The notes beneath the pieces were generated by a model that saw nothing but the letters and a program-made list of their open reading frames with translations, was not told the origin of the DNA and did not search any database. The translations under genes were made by a program, and so were the position numbers. This document shows, one piece after another, positions 10,169 to 19,811 of a DNA stretch of 64,000 nucleotides; within the stretch, counting starts at the first letter, position 1, and each line of letters begins with the position of its first letter. Source of the stretch: an uncultured Clostridia bacterium (GTDB taxonomy: Bacteria; Bacillota; Clostridia; Oscillospirales; Acutalibacteraceae); NCBI GenBank assembly GCA_947627135.1, contig CANQUV010000003.1, positions 1 through 64,000 of the forward strand. The letters are read 5' to 3'.

Positions 10169-10846
10169 ATGAAAGCAATATTTTTTTCATTAAATAAAAT
10201 CAAACCGAATATAAGCGGAAATTTTAGACATTATAGTAATTTCAGCTTGAAAGTATTTTTTAAAAAATACGGTATAATTGCTTTTTTTACGGTATCTTTA
10301 TTGATGGGAATGTTTTTTGGAGTAATATATGCCAAAGGAGCGACAGATACTCTGTATAAAGGCTTGGACTTTCTGTTTACAACAAATTTAAACGCAAGGC
10401 TTACGCAAGATTTTTTTGAAACCTTTTCTGCTTGTTTTGCGTCTGATTTTGTGTTTATGACTGCAATATTTTTATTAGGAGTAACACCTTGGGGAATGCC
10501 TTTCATACCCATTGTTTGTGCTTTTAAGGGATTCGGAACAGGACTTTCAGGAGGTTTTTTGGTAGAAAGTTATTCATTATCAGGTTTTTTCTTTTACTTA
10601 GTTGTACTTCTGCCGGGAGTATTTGCATTTTGCCTTGTTCTTTTAACGCAAAGCAATTTGGCTTTTTATAATTCAAAAAAGATTTTTATAACCTTGTTTA
10701 CTGATAATCAAAATAAAATTATACCCAGGGCAACTATGTTATATTATTTGCAAAAAAGTTTAACACTTTTTATAATAACACTGGGATGTGCAGTTTTAGA
10801 TACTTTTTTTTGGTGTTTGATCTCACCCTTATTTGGACTTGTTTGA
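10169..10846 (+). CDS. Stage II sporulation protein M-like membrane protein
   Basis: SpoIIM-like helix pattern and VTPWGMPFIPIVCAFKGFGTGLSGGF. Confidence 0.65.
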   Translation: MKAIFFSLNKIKPNISGNFRHYSNFSLKVFFKKYGIIAFFTVSLLMGMFFGVIYAKGATDTLYKGLDFLFTTNLNARLTQDFFETFSACFASDFVFMTAIFLLGVTPWGMPFIPIVCAFKGFGTGLSGGFLVESYSLSGFFFYLVVLLPGVFAFCLVLLTQSNLAFYNSKKIFITLFTDNQNKIIPRATMLYYLQKSLTLFIITLGCAVLDTFFWCLISPLFGLV

Positions 10847-10869
10847 AAATATAAAATAGGAGATATAGA

Positions 10870-11835
10870 ATGGCGGATACAGAAAAAACTAAATTAGGTA
10901 TTACAAAATTTTTTACTGCATATTTTAAAAACTTTTCTAAAATCATTTATGCAAATGTGATTTTTGCGGTACCGCTTGTAATATTTTTTATGTTGTTTTA
11001 CTTTTTAGGACAAGCAATAAATTTTAAAAATATAATTATTTTATGTCTTACTGTAATTTTTGTTATGCCCTTCTATGCAGGACTCACCCTTGTTACCAGA
11101 AATATGGTAAGAGGAGATGATTACATTCCGGTTTTTAAAACATTTTTAAAAGGAATAAAAGAAAACGGTCTGATATTTCTTTTGCATGGAGCAGTACTTT
11201 ACTGCGCAATACTGTTCAGTTATTTTTCAATTATGCTTTACGGCAATCTTGCACAACAAAATACAATGTTTTATGCAGTAATGATTTTGTGTATAATAGT
11301 GTCGATTTTATTTTTGTTTATGTTTTTTAATCTCCCATTAATGACGGTTACTTTTGATATTTCAATAAAAGATACCTATAAAAACTGTGCGTTAATGACT
11401 TTTGGCGAAATTAAAAATAATTTTTTGGCGCTAATCGGTGTATTTTTATTGGGGATTTTCTGCCTTTCTTTTTTAATTGTCAGCGGTACTGCATTGTGGG
11501 TAATTATACTTACAATTCTTTTTGTTGTATGCTTAGTACCTGCATCAATGTCTTTTATTATTAACTATGCTGAATATAAAGATATGATGAATTTACTTGT
11601 TTCCAAAGAGCAGAGAAAACATGAAATTGAAAGAGAAATTCTTTATAAGAAAAATCCCAACTTAAAAAAACAGGACGAAGCAAGAAAATTCAGAGATGAT
11701 TTTTCTGATGTTGTAATTGATGAAAATGAAGACGGAGACGAATATATTTTTCACAACGGTAAAATGGTGAAAAGAAGCGTACTGATTAAACAAATGAAAG
11801 CAGCCGGTGAAATCATTGATAAAAAGGAAGAATAA
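10870..11835 (+). CDS. DUF624/YesL-like membrane protein
   Basis: Multispan protein with YesL-like N-terminus and charged C-terminal tail. Confidence 0.6.
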   Translation: MADTEKTKLGITKFFTAYFKNFSKIIYANVIFAVPLVIFFMLFYFLGQAINFKNIIILCLTVIFVMPFYAGLTLVTRNMVRGDDYIPVFKTFLKGIKENGLIFLLHGAVLYCAILFSYFSIMLYGNLAQQNTMFYAVMILCIIVSILFLFMFFNLPLMTVTFDISIKDTYKNCALMTFGEIKNNFLALIGVFLLGIFCLSFLIVSGTALWVIILTILFVVCLVPASMSFIINYAEYKDMMNLLVSKEQRKHEIEREILYKKNPNLKKQDEARKFRDDFSDVVIDENEDGDEYIFHNGKMVKRSVLIKQMKAAGEIIDKKEE

Positions 11836-12352
11836 TAAAGAGTATAAATCAAATAAATCTATAATACTTTTAAGCATAATTTTTGCATTAATACTTGTTG
11901 CAGCAACAGTAATAGCATATTATATGTTTGGTTTAAATTCAAATAGTATTTCAGATAATAACTCACCTGATAGTATTCAAAGAGATTTGTCAGAAATTAC
12001 CTTGTCTGATACGGATTCATCTGATACAGAAGAAGTTTCTTTTTATACTTCATACAAACCTTATAAAGCTATTGAATCTGAAACAACTAAAGAGATTTCT
12101 CTTGCAACTGTTTTCGGAAGTGCATACAGTCAATACGGAGGAGAACTTAAGCTTAATGAAGATAATACATTCAGTCTTTATGTAGGTATAAGCAACAGTG
12201 ATGATTCTAAGGGAACATTTAATTTAGAGGATAATAAAATAAAAGCAACATTTAACAACGGGGAAGAAAAAGAATTTTTAATTTCAAATGAAAACGGAGC
12301 AACAGTTATTATGGTTCCAATGGGACTTTACAATATATACTTTAAACCATAG
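11807..12352 (+). CDS. Membrane-anchored hypothetical protein, paralogue of the next ORF
   Basis: Single TM helix then FGSAYSQYGGELKLNEDNTFSLYVGISNSDDSKGTFNLEDNKIKATFNNGEEKEF. Confidence 0.6.
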   Translation: MKSLIKRKNNKEYKSNKSIILLSIIFALILVAATVIAYYMFGLNSNSISDNNSPDSIQRDLSEITLSDTDSSDTEEVSFYTSYKPYKAIESETTKEISLATVFGSAYSQYGGELKLNEDNTFSLYVGISNSDDSKGTFNLEDNKIKATFNNGEEKEFLISNENGATVIMVPMGLYNIYFKP

Positions 12353-12362
12353 GTGAGATGCC

Positions 12363-12860
12363 GTGAGCAAAAATAAAAAGAAAATAAAGATAGATGTTAA
12401 TAAAAAAAACACAAAGATTAAAAAATCATATAAAAATAAAGTAATAATAGGAACGGTAATAGGGATTTTGATTATTGCGGCAATAATTGTGTTGGCAGTA
12501 GTTTTTTCAAAAAATCCCAATGCAGAGTTAACAGATAAAACATGGACAAGTTATATTGCTTATGATTCCGGTAATAATGAAGTAGATATTTCGAATGTTT
12601 ATAATAATAATTATACTCAATATCGGGGAAGCCTTACATTTAATAACGACGGAACATTTGAAATATGGCTGACTGCCGGTGACCCCGACGACGGAACTCA
12701 TAAAGGTATATATACTTATAAAGACGGGGTTATAAATGTTCAGTATGATTCCGGAGAAAAGGCGGAATTTCAGGTATCGAAAGGTGAAGACGATAAAATT
12801 CTTTATATTGTTGTGCCATATACAAATGATAATGATACTTACAGCGTATATTTTAATTAA
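12363..12860 (+). CDS. Membrane-anchored hypothetical protein
   Basis: Single TM helix then YNNNYTQYRGSLTFNNDGTFEIWLTAGDPDDGTHKGIYTYKDGVINVQYDSGEKAEF, alignable with the preceding ORF. Confidence 0.65.
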   Translation: MSKNKKKIKIDVNKKNTKIKKSYKNKVIIGTVIGILIIAAIIVLAVVFSKNPNAELTDKTWTSYIAYDSGNNEVDISNVYNNNYTQYRGSLTFNNDGTFEIWLTAGDPDDGTHKGIYTYKDGVINVQYDSGEKAEFQVSKGEDDKILYIVVPYTNDNDTYSVYFN

Positions 12861-12885
12861 AAATATAATAAAAGAAACATCATAT

Positions 12886-12920
12886 AAAAAGGGGCAGATT
12901 TTAATCTGCCCCTTTTAAAA
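12886..12920. terminator. Rho-independent terminator, possibly bidirectional
   Basis: AAAAGGGGCAGATT-TTAATCTGCCCCTTTTAAAA. Confidence 0.75.
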
Positions 12921-12976
12921 ATTACGGTTACAATCCTTATAGTGAATTAATAAAGCTTTTGTTTTTTCTGTTAAGT

Positions 12977-13207
12977 CTACGGTTTTTCAATAAACCATCT
13001 GTTATCATCAAGGTATAAATATCTTAAATGATTTCCTATTCTGCAAGTATATCTTAATCCTGTTCCGCCGGATTTTAATGACGCCGAATATCTTACATCG
13101 GTAACTCTGTCAATTTCAAATTTTCTTCCGTCATCCCAAATAATAGAAAGAGGAAGAAGATTGCCGTCAGTGTCAAATTTAGCTTCTACGCTTACAAACT
13201 GTTTCAT
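12977..13207 (-). CDS. Small conserved-looking protein downstream of the Y-family polymerase gene
   Basis: MKQFVSVEAKFDTDGNLLPLSIIWDDGRKFEIDRVTDVRYSASLKSGGTGLRYTCRIGNHLRYLYLDDNRWFIEKP. Confidence 0.7.
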   Translation of the reverse strand: MKQFVSVEAKFDTDGNLLPLSIIWDDGRKFEIDRVTDVRYSASLKSGGTGLRYTCRIGNHLRYLYLDDNRWFIEKP

Positions 13208-13236
13208 TTAGTTGTTCTCCTTTAATCTTATCTAAA

Positions 13237-14628
13237 TCAGAAAAATCCCACAGGGTGTACCGTATGGTCATCATAAGGATTAAAATGTGATAATTCAGGG
13301 TCTTTTAGTAAATTAGCCGTCATCAGGCTGTAATTTCCGAATCTTCTTTTTAATACATCTATTGTTTTATCAAGAGCTTCCAGCTTATGTTTTTTATTTT
13401 CATCATTAAAAAAACTTATTTGATAGGGCATATTATCGCCCGAAAAATCAGATAATGAAATTCCTAAACTTCTTATAGGTGCACTCCAGCTGTAACTTCT
13501 GTAAAAAAGCCTTAATGCACTTTCGGTAATTTGTTTTGTTATATTTGTTGGAGTATCAAAAGTCATCTGTCTGTTGGAACTCATTAAAAACTTATCTCTT
13601 ATGGTAATTTGCAAGGTTCTGGCTTTAAACCCGTTTGCTCTTAATCTTCTGCAAACACAATCACATAGTACAGTCATAACGGATTTTACATCTTCAAAAT
13701 TATTTAAATCTCTGGGAGTAGTAGTGGAATTTCCAATGGATTTAACAGTATCCTGCTCGTTTATTTTGGCAACAGGAGAAGTGTCATATCCGTTTGCAAA
13801 CGCCCATAAAACATCACCCCATTTTCCAAAACTGTATCTTAAGGTTTCAATGGGAGTGTTGGCAATTTCACCTATGGTATAAATTCCTAAAGAATTCATT
13901 TTTTTCTTTGTAGCTTTCCCCACATATAAAAGGTCTTGTGCCGGACTGTTCCATACAATATCCTTGTAGTTTTCTTTATTGATAACGGTAATTGCATCAG
14001 GCTTTTTGTAATCGCTTCCGAATTTTGAAAAAATCTTATTAAAGCTTACTCCTATACTTACGGTAATTCCCAATTCTTTTTTTATTCTTTGATTTATTTC
14101 CTTGGCAATATATTCACCTTTTCCTATAAATCTTTCACTGTCTGTAACATCTATCCATGCCTCGTCAAGACCAAATCCCTCAATTCTGTCTGAATATTCC
14201 GAATATAGTTTTCTGGTCATATTTGAAAAGCGCCTATATAAATCAAAATGAGGCTCAATAGTAATAAGTTCAGGACATTTATTTTTAGCCTGCCATATAG
14301 GTTCTCCTGTTTTAACACCAAACTTTTTTGCAATTTCATTTTTTGTAAGAATAATTCCGTGTCTGTTTTCAGGATTTCCGCTTACAGCTACCGGTTTGTT
14401 TCTTATATCGGGATTATAAAGGCATTCAACGCTTGCGTAAAAGCAGTTGCAGTCGCTGTGGAGAATTACTCTTCGTCTTTTATCATTTCCGATTTTTTCA
14501 TAAACTCCTTTTTGGAGAGAAAAAATAGAAGATTGTGTGTTTTCTTTCTTACTTGTTTTAGAATGATTTATATTTTTGTTTGTATCCTTATTTAATTGTT
14601 CATCTGTATTTTTATTATATTCTTTCAT
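13237..14628 (-). CDS. dinB: Y-family DNA polymerase (DinB/UmuC type)
   Basis: HSDCNCFYASVECLYNPDIRNKPVAVSG, EGFGLDEAWIDVTD, SIGVSFNKIFSKFGSDYKKPDA. Confidence 0.92.
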   Translation of the reverse strand: MKEYNKNTDEQLNKDTNKNINHSKTSKKENTQSSIFSLQKGVYEKIGNDKRRRVILHSDCNCFYASVECLYNPDIRNKPVAVSGNPENRHGIILTKNEIAKKFGVKTGEPIWQAKNKCPELITIEPHFDLYRRFSNMTRKLYSEYSDRIEGFGLDEAWIDVTDSERFIGKGEYIAKEINQRIKKELGITVSIGVSFNKIFSKFGSDYKKPDAITVINKENYKDIVWNSPAQDLLYVGKATKKKMNSLGIYTIGEIANTPIETLRYSFGKWGDVLWAFANGYDTSPVAKINEQDTVKSIGNSTTTPRDLNNFEDVKSVMTVLCDCVCRRLRANGFKARTLQITIRDKFLMSSNRQMTFDTPTNITKQITESALRLFYRSYSWSAPIRSLGISLSDFSGDNMPYQISFFNDENKKHKLEALDKTIDVLKRRFGNYSLMTANLLKDPELSHFNPYDDHTVHPVGFF

Positions 14629-14638
14629 AATATCATCT

Positions 14639-14652
14639 CGAACAAATGTTTT
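14639..14652. promoter_or_regulatory. Putative LexA (SOS) box 1
   Basis: CGAACAAATGTTTT against the Gram-positive consensus CGAACRNRYGTTYC. Confidence 0.7.
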
Positions 14653-14670
14653 ATATTTTAAAATAATTAT

Positions 14671-14684
14671 AGAACAAATGTTTC
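14671..14684. promoter_or_regulatory. Putative LexA (SOS) box 2
   Basis: AGAACAAATGTTTC, 32 nt from box 1, upstream of dinB. Confidence 0.7.
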
Positions 14685-14755
14685 TGAAAGTCAACAGTGA
14701 AAATTTGACAATATATGAAATAATGTTATAATAAAAAAATTCAGGAGGAATTAAT

Positions 14756-15334
14756 ATGACACAAATATATTTTGTAAGGCATGCTCAACCCGACTATAAA
14801 TGGAAAGATGATATGACAAGGCCTTTAACGCAGGAGGGTAAAAAGGACAGTAAAAAAGTAAATAAAAAGTTATATTCTATTGACCTGAATTATGTTGTAT
14901 CAAGTCCTTATAAAAGAAGTATAGATACGATAAAAGAATGTGCAGATTATCATAATATTAATATTGTTACCGATAAAAGATTCAGAGAAAGAGAAAGCGG
15001 AGAAAACGGTAATAATTTTGTGCAGTTTCAGAAAAGATGGTCAAATTTTGATTACCATGAAACGGGAGGAGAATCATTAAGGTCTGTACAAAACAGGAAT
15101 ATAGAAGCATTATTTGAAATTTTAGATAAACATAATAATGAAAGGATTTTATTAGGAACACACGGTACGGCATTGAGTACAATATTGAATTATTATGACA
15201 GAGAATATAATGTAAATAATTATTTAAGAATGATAGATTTTATGCCATATATAATAAAACTTGATTTTAACGGCAGAGAATGTATAGGAAAAGAAGAAAT
15301 TTTAATTATAAAAAAAGAGTATAAAAAACCTTAA
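14756..15334 (+). CDS. Histidine phosphatase family protein
   Basis: IYFVRHAQPDY, GTHGTALS. Confidence 0.88.
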   Translation: MTQIYFVRHAQPDYKWKDDMTRPLTQEGKKDSKKVNKKLYSIDLNYVVSSPYKRSIDTIKECADYHNINIVTDKRFRERESGENGNNFVQFQKRWSNFDYHETGGESLRSVQNRNIEALFEILDKHNNERILLGTHGTALSTILNYYDREYNVNNYLRMIDFMPYIIKLDFNGRECIGKEEILIIKKEYKKP

Positions 15335-15425
15335 AAATAATTGTGCAAAAATATAAAAGAAAATAGAAAAGGCCGGATCATAAAAATGAACCAGCCTCTT
15401 AAATTATAAAATTTACTTTCAGTTA

Positions 15426-17147
15426 TTATTTAAGTCCTAAATCGTTTTCCATAGCTTTTGCAAGCTTATCGGTAATATTTTTAGCTTCAGTTTTATCTTT
15501 ACCAACAGCAGTAATGTAAAGCTTAATCTTTGGCTCTGTACCGCTGGGTCTAACAATGACTGCATTGTTACCCTCAAGATTAAATTGAATAACATTTGAT
15601 TTAGGAAGATCAATAACAGTTTCTGTATTATTTTTAAGATCTTTTTCAACGCTCAAATTGTAGTCGGCAGTTTTAACCACCTTATAGTCACTAATAATTG
15701 TGGGCATCGTTTTTCTTAAATCTGACATAATATCTGCCATTTTCTGCATACCGACAGCACCATCAAATTCGTAACTTAAGGTTGTATTTTTGTAATAACC
15801 GTATTCTTCATAAATTCCGTCAATAACTTGAGCCAGGGATTTGCCCTGTTTTTTAAAGTAAGCTGCCATCTCGCAAATAAGCATGGATGCAACAACGGCG
15901 TCTTTATCCCTTACATAAGAGCCTGCAAGATAACCGTAGCTTTCTTCAAAACCGAATACATAACGGTCTTCCTCATTATTCTTTTCAAGATTAAGAATAA
16001 CTTCACCGATATACTTAAAACCTGTAAGAACGTTTTTAAGCTCACATCCGTATTTTTCGCAAATTCTATTTAAAAGAATACTTGTAACGATCGTTTTAAC
16101 AATAACAGGTTTTTTTGGAAGTGTACCGTTAGCTTTTCTTGAAGATAAAATATAATCAGAAAGCATAATTCCGTCTTCATTACCGGAAATAAGTCTGTAA
16201 CTTCCGTCGTAATCTTTTACAGCAATACCTACACGGTCAGCGTCAGGGTCGGTAGCAAGAAGTAAGTCAGGCTTTACCTTTTCACAAAGCTCAAGACCTT
16301 TCTGTAATGCTTCTTTAATTTCAGGATTAGGGTAGGGACAGGTAGTAAAATTGCCGTCGGGCATTTCTTGCTCTTTAACGATTTCTACATCTTTAATTCC
16401 AATTTCCTTTAAAATTCTTCTGACAAGCTTGTTTCCGGTGCCGTTTAAAGGTGTGTAAACAACTTTAAGATCAGCATCTTTACAAATTCCGGGATTAATT
16501 TGCTGTTCTTTTACCTTTTCAATGTAGCTGTCATATACTTCATCTGAAACATACTCAACTAATCCCTTTTCAATGGCTTCATTAAGTTCTATTATTTTAA
16601 CATCATCAAAAATGTCAAGTTTGTGGATTTCTTCGTAAACTGTATTAGCGGCAAAATCAGTCATTTGACATCCATCTTCACCGTACGCTTTGTAACCGTT
16701 ATAAGCGGCAGGGTTGTGGCTTGCAGTAATCATAATACCCGCCTGACATTTAAAGTAACGCACAAGATAGCTTAAAACGGGAGTTGGCTGAAGCTCTTTA
16801 GTAATATAAACCTTAATGCCGTTTGCGGCAAGAACCTTTGCGGCTTCAATCATAAATATATCAGCTTTAATTCTGCTGTCATGAGAAATTGCAACAGCGC
16901 CCTTTCCGTATTTATTTAATACATAATTTGCAAGTCCCTGTGTTGCGTGTCTTACAACATAAATATTCATTCTGTTAGTGCCTGCACCAATAATTCCTCT
17001 TAATCCGGCAGTACCAAATTCAAGTGATTTGTAAAATCTTTCGTAAATTTCATTATCATCGTCTTTAATGCTTTTAAGTTCATTTATAAGATCTTCATCT
17101 TCTTGAACTTTTTCACACCAAATTTTGTAAAGTTTTTTATAATCCAT
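15426..17147 (-). CDS. Phospho-sugar mutase (phosphoglucomutase/phosphomannomutase family)
   Basis: GLRGIIGAGTNRMN, ITASHNPAAYNGYKAYGEDGCQM, ATDPDADRVGIAV, VRPSGTEPKIKLY. Confidence 0.94.
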   Translation of the reverse strand: MDYKKLYKIWCEKVQEDEDLINELKSIKDDDNEIYERFYKSLEFGTAGLRGIIGAGTNRMNIYVVRHATQGLANYVLNKYGKGAVAISHDSRIKADIFMIEAAKVLAANGIKVYITKELQPTPVLSYLVRYFKCQAGIMITASHNPAAYNGYKAYGEDGCQMTDFAANTVYEEIHKLDIFDDVKIIELNEAIEKGLVEYVSDEVYDSYIEKVKEQQINPGICKDADLKVVYTPLNGTGNKLVRRILKEIGIKDVEIVKEQEMPDGNFTTCPYPNPEIKEALQKGLELCEKVKPDLLLATDPDADRVGIAVKDYDGSYRLISGNEDGIMLSDYILSSRKANGTLPKKPVIVKTIVTSILLNRICEKYGCELKNVLTGFKYIGEVILNLEKNNEEDRYVFGFEESYGYLAGSYVRDKDAVVASMLICEMAAYFKKQGKSLAQVIDGIYEEYGYYKNTTLSYEFDGAVGMQKMADIMSDLRKTMPTIISDYKVVKTADYNLSVEKDLKNNTETVIDLPKSNVIQFNLEGNNAVIVRPSGTEPKIKLYITAVGKDKTEAKNITDKLAKAMENDLGLK

Positions 17148-17505
17148 AAAATTACCTCCAAAAAGATAAAACCTAACATAAGATAAAAATTTATATTAAA
17201 AATTAAATTATAAACAAGTTAAATTAACAATTCTCATTCAGACAATAAAATATATAAATATAAATATTTAGAAATTTATTCCAAAATCCTATATATTATA
17301 TCATAAGCTTATTATTTTTACAAGATATAACATTTTCGCATAATTTTAAGTAAATATTAGTATTTTTTAAATATTATTGTTAATAATTGATAAAATTTTC
17401 ATAAGTGAATTGTGAAGGTTAAGGAAAAACAGTTGATTTATTAAAATAAATATAGTATTATAAATAAGATAAATAGTAACATATAAAGAAAAGGAGGTAT
17501 CTTAA

Positions 17506-18459
17506 GTGGAGAATAATTCAGGTAAAGATTTTCTTGAAGAGGAATTAACTTCAGAAAACGATAATATTAAATCCATGGAAGATACAGATTCAATTGATTC
17601 AGAAAATACAGAATATACTGACAATACTGATAATGCTTATAGCACAGAAACTGATAGTGCTGATACTACCGGTTATGCTGACAATAATCCAGAATCTAAT
17701 GTAAAAGCAACTCCGGTAAAGAGTAAACGTTTAATACAGTTTCCGCTAATAATTGCGGCATGTATTTTAGCTGTGGCAATGCTTGCATTTGGTATTTGGA
17801 AAGTTTTCTTTGATACATCTATTGAAGGAACATGGGTAATGGAAAATTCATCAAATACTGCAACGCCGGATCAAACTGATAATAAATTAGACAGTAATTT
17901 ATATGTTAAATTTTCTTCTAAAATTGTAGACGAAGAAAACGGATATAAAGAGATAAGTGCATATCAGGGAACACAAGAGAGATATGAGTTGTATATTACA
18001 GACGAAAATGAAGATGGTACTAAGAGTCTTCAAAGTTCAATGGGACTTGCAGGTGAATATCAGGTAACAGGTAATTGGATTACAGGAAGAACCCTTACAA
18101 TTACAGCAGCATCATACGATGGCACAGAGGTACAGCAAGTATTCAGAAGTGCATCTTTGCCGAAGGTGGAATTACCGCCTGTTTCAGACGAATTTAAAGT
18201 AAATGAAGATGTAATAGGAGAATGGAACGAAAGTGAGTTTCAGATTACATACACATTCAGAGAAGACGGAACATTTACCTGCAATCAATATGGCTCCAGT
18301 ATAGTAAACGGTACTTATGTAGTATATGAAGAAGAAGGTAAAATTACTCTTAAATATATAGGACAAGAAATTAAAACTTTTGATATAACATATTCAAGAG
18401 ACGGAGACAAACTCATAATAGACGATTTAGGATATACTAAAGTAGAAACAGAAAAATAA
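17506..18459 (+). CDS. Membrane-anchored hypothetical protein with acidic N-terminal region and beta-rich ectodomain
   Basis: Acidic N-terminus, TM helix LIIAACILAVAMLAFGIW, then GTWVMENSS...GEWNESEFQITYTFREDGTFTCNQYGSS repeats. Confidence 0.6.
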   Translation: MENNSGKDFLEEELTSENDNIKSMEDTDSIDSENTEYTDNTDNAYSTETDSADTTGYADNNPESNVKATPVKSKRLIQFPLIIAACILAVAMLAFGIWKVFFDTSIEGTWVMENSSNTATPDQTDNKLDSNLYVKFSSKIVDEENGYKEISAYQGTQERYELYITDENEDGTKSLQSSMGLAGEYQVTGNWITGRTLTITAASYDGTEVQQVFRSASLPKVELPPVSDEFKVNEDVIGEWNESEFQITYTFREDGTFTCNQYGSSIVNGTYVVYEEEGKITLKYIGQEIKTFDITYSRDGDKLIIDDLGYTKVETEK

Positions 18460-18493
18460 AATTTAGTATATAGTATAATACTTATAATACTCA

Positions 18494-18526
18494 AAAGAGC
18501 CTGTATTTGTTAAAATTCAGGCTCTT
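18494..18526 (+). terminator. Terminator hairpin
   Basis: AAGAGCCTG...CAGGCTCTTATTT. Confidence 0.6.
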
Positions 18527-18652
18527 ATTTATGATAAAATATATATTTTTAGCAAAATAGGTTTTTGAAAAAAATAGCAAAAACATATTGACTTTTAAAA
18601 TATATAATGATATAATTCTACTTGCTGATTTGAAAACAGCTAATAAAAATTT

Positions 18653-18736
18653 GCGAGTGTGCTGGAATAGGCAGACAGGCACGTTTGAGGGGCGTGTGTC
18701 TTTGACGTACGGGTTCAAGTCCCGTCACTCGCACCA
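18653..18736 (+). tRNA. tRNA-Leu (anticodon GAG)
   Basis: GCGAGTG/CACTCGC acceptor stem, long variable arm, GGTTCAAGTCC T-arm, encoded CCA; anticodon loop TTGAGGG. Confidence 0.92.
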
Positions 18737-18742
18737 AACAGT

Positions 18743-18786
18743 ACAAATCCGAACCCAAAGCCTATTGGCGAAGGGTTCGGATTTGT
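18743..18786 (+). terminator. Strong hairpin immediately 3' of tRNA-Leu
   Basis: ACAAATCCGAACCC ... GGGTTCGGATTTGT, perfect 14-bp stem. Confidence 0.65.
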
Positions 18787-19069
18787 CGTTTATTTCGACA
18801 ATCTGAATTTGACCTCAGGCAAAAAACAAACCAAATTGAAAAACGGAGGTCAAGAAAATGAAGCTAAACATCTGAAACATCGGAGTCTGGGAACTCCGGC
18901 AATATGCAAAGGCGGAGGGCGTCACATAAGCTCTCAAAGCTGCCGAGCCACTGGATTGAGTGTGGAGGATGAACAATATCCGCAGCTGCGCCGAAGAGAT
19001 CGTACTGAACGAAATCATATACCAATAAACGCGCGAGGCGGGAGTTTAATCTCACCGCTACGCAGCATT

Positions 19070-19642
19070 TTACTTAGAAGCAAGACTGTTTACGCCGTTG
19101 CAGATTAGCTTTGTCGTCAGAGAAATAATTTCTTCCAGTGGGATTTTCTTTCCGTCAGCAATCCATTGCTTGTAAATTTCGATGGTGCTTTGGGAAACGA
19201 ACGTCATTATGACATTCTGAACATACGGATTGATGTTTTTCTGTTTCCCGTCAGCGCCCCAGGTTTCCGACATTATTTCGTTTGTAATCCGGCGGCTGAT
19301 ATAGTGGTAGCTGCCGCTGCACATCAGTCGTTCGTGAAGCTGTCCCGCACCTTCGCTCACCAAAAAGAACTCCCGTGTGATCTTATCCATATCGCGGGGG
19401 CGTTCAAGGTCATGGGTGCGCTTAATGAAATTCTTTGCCATTTCATTTTGCAATTCCCGTAATAGATCGTCCAGAGAATTGTAATGCAGATAGAAGGTCT
19501 TGCGGTTGATCCTTGCCCGCTCCGTCAGTTGTTTTATGGAAATCTGCTCATAGTTCATCTCGCAGATCATTTCTTCAAAGGTTTTCCGAATGGCCTCCCT
19601 TGTGCGGATCACACGCAAATCTTCTTTGCCTGTGTTGTTCAT
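19070..19642 (-). CDS. TetR/AcrR family transcriptional regulator
   Basis: N-terminal HTH: RTREAIRKTFEEMICEMNYEQISIKQLTERARINRKTFYLHYNSLDDLL. Confidence 0.88.
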   Translation of the reverse strand: MNNTGKEDLRVIRTREAIRKTFEEMICEMNYEQISIKQLTERARINRKTFYLHYNSLDDLLRELQNEMAKNFIKRTHDLERPRDMDKITREFFLVSEGAGQLHERLMCSGSYHYISRRITNEIMSETWGADGKQKNINPYVQNVIMTFVSQSTIEIYKQWIADGKKIPLEEIISLTTKLICNGVNSLASK

Positions 19643-19719
19643 AACGATACCTCCTGCTATTCAAATCGTGCTTATTTTTATTATACACCATTCGTGTGTA
19701 AAAAACAACTCGTGTGTAG

Positions 19720-19752
19720 TTACGCCACATTTCTGCGTAGAGTGTGGCGTAA
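19720..19752. promoter_or_regulatory. Inverted repeat, putative TetR-regulator operator
   Basis: TTACGCCACA-13 nt-TGTGGCGTAA, perfect 10-bp arms in the intergenic region between the divergent TetR gene and the SDR remnant. Confidence 0.55.
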
Positions 19753-19811
19753 ACCTCTTTTGAAACAGAATTGTTGTTGTTTGCTTCAAGGGAAAACAAT
19801 ATAATGGACTT

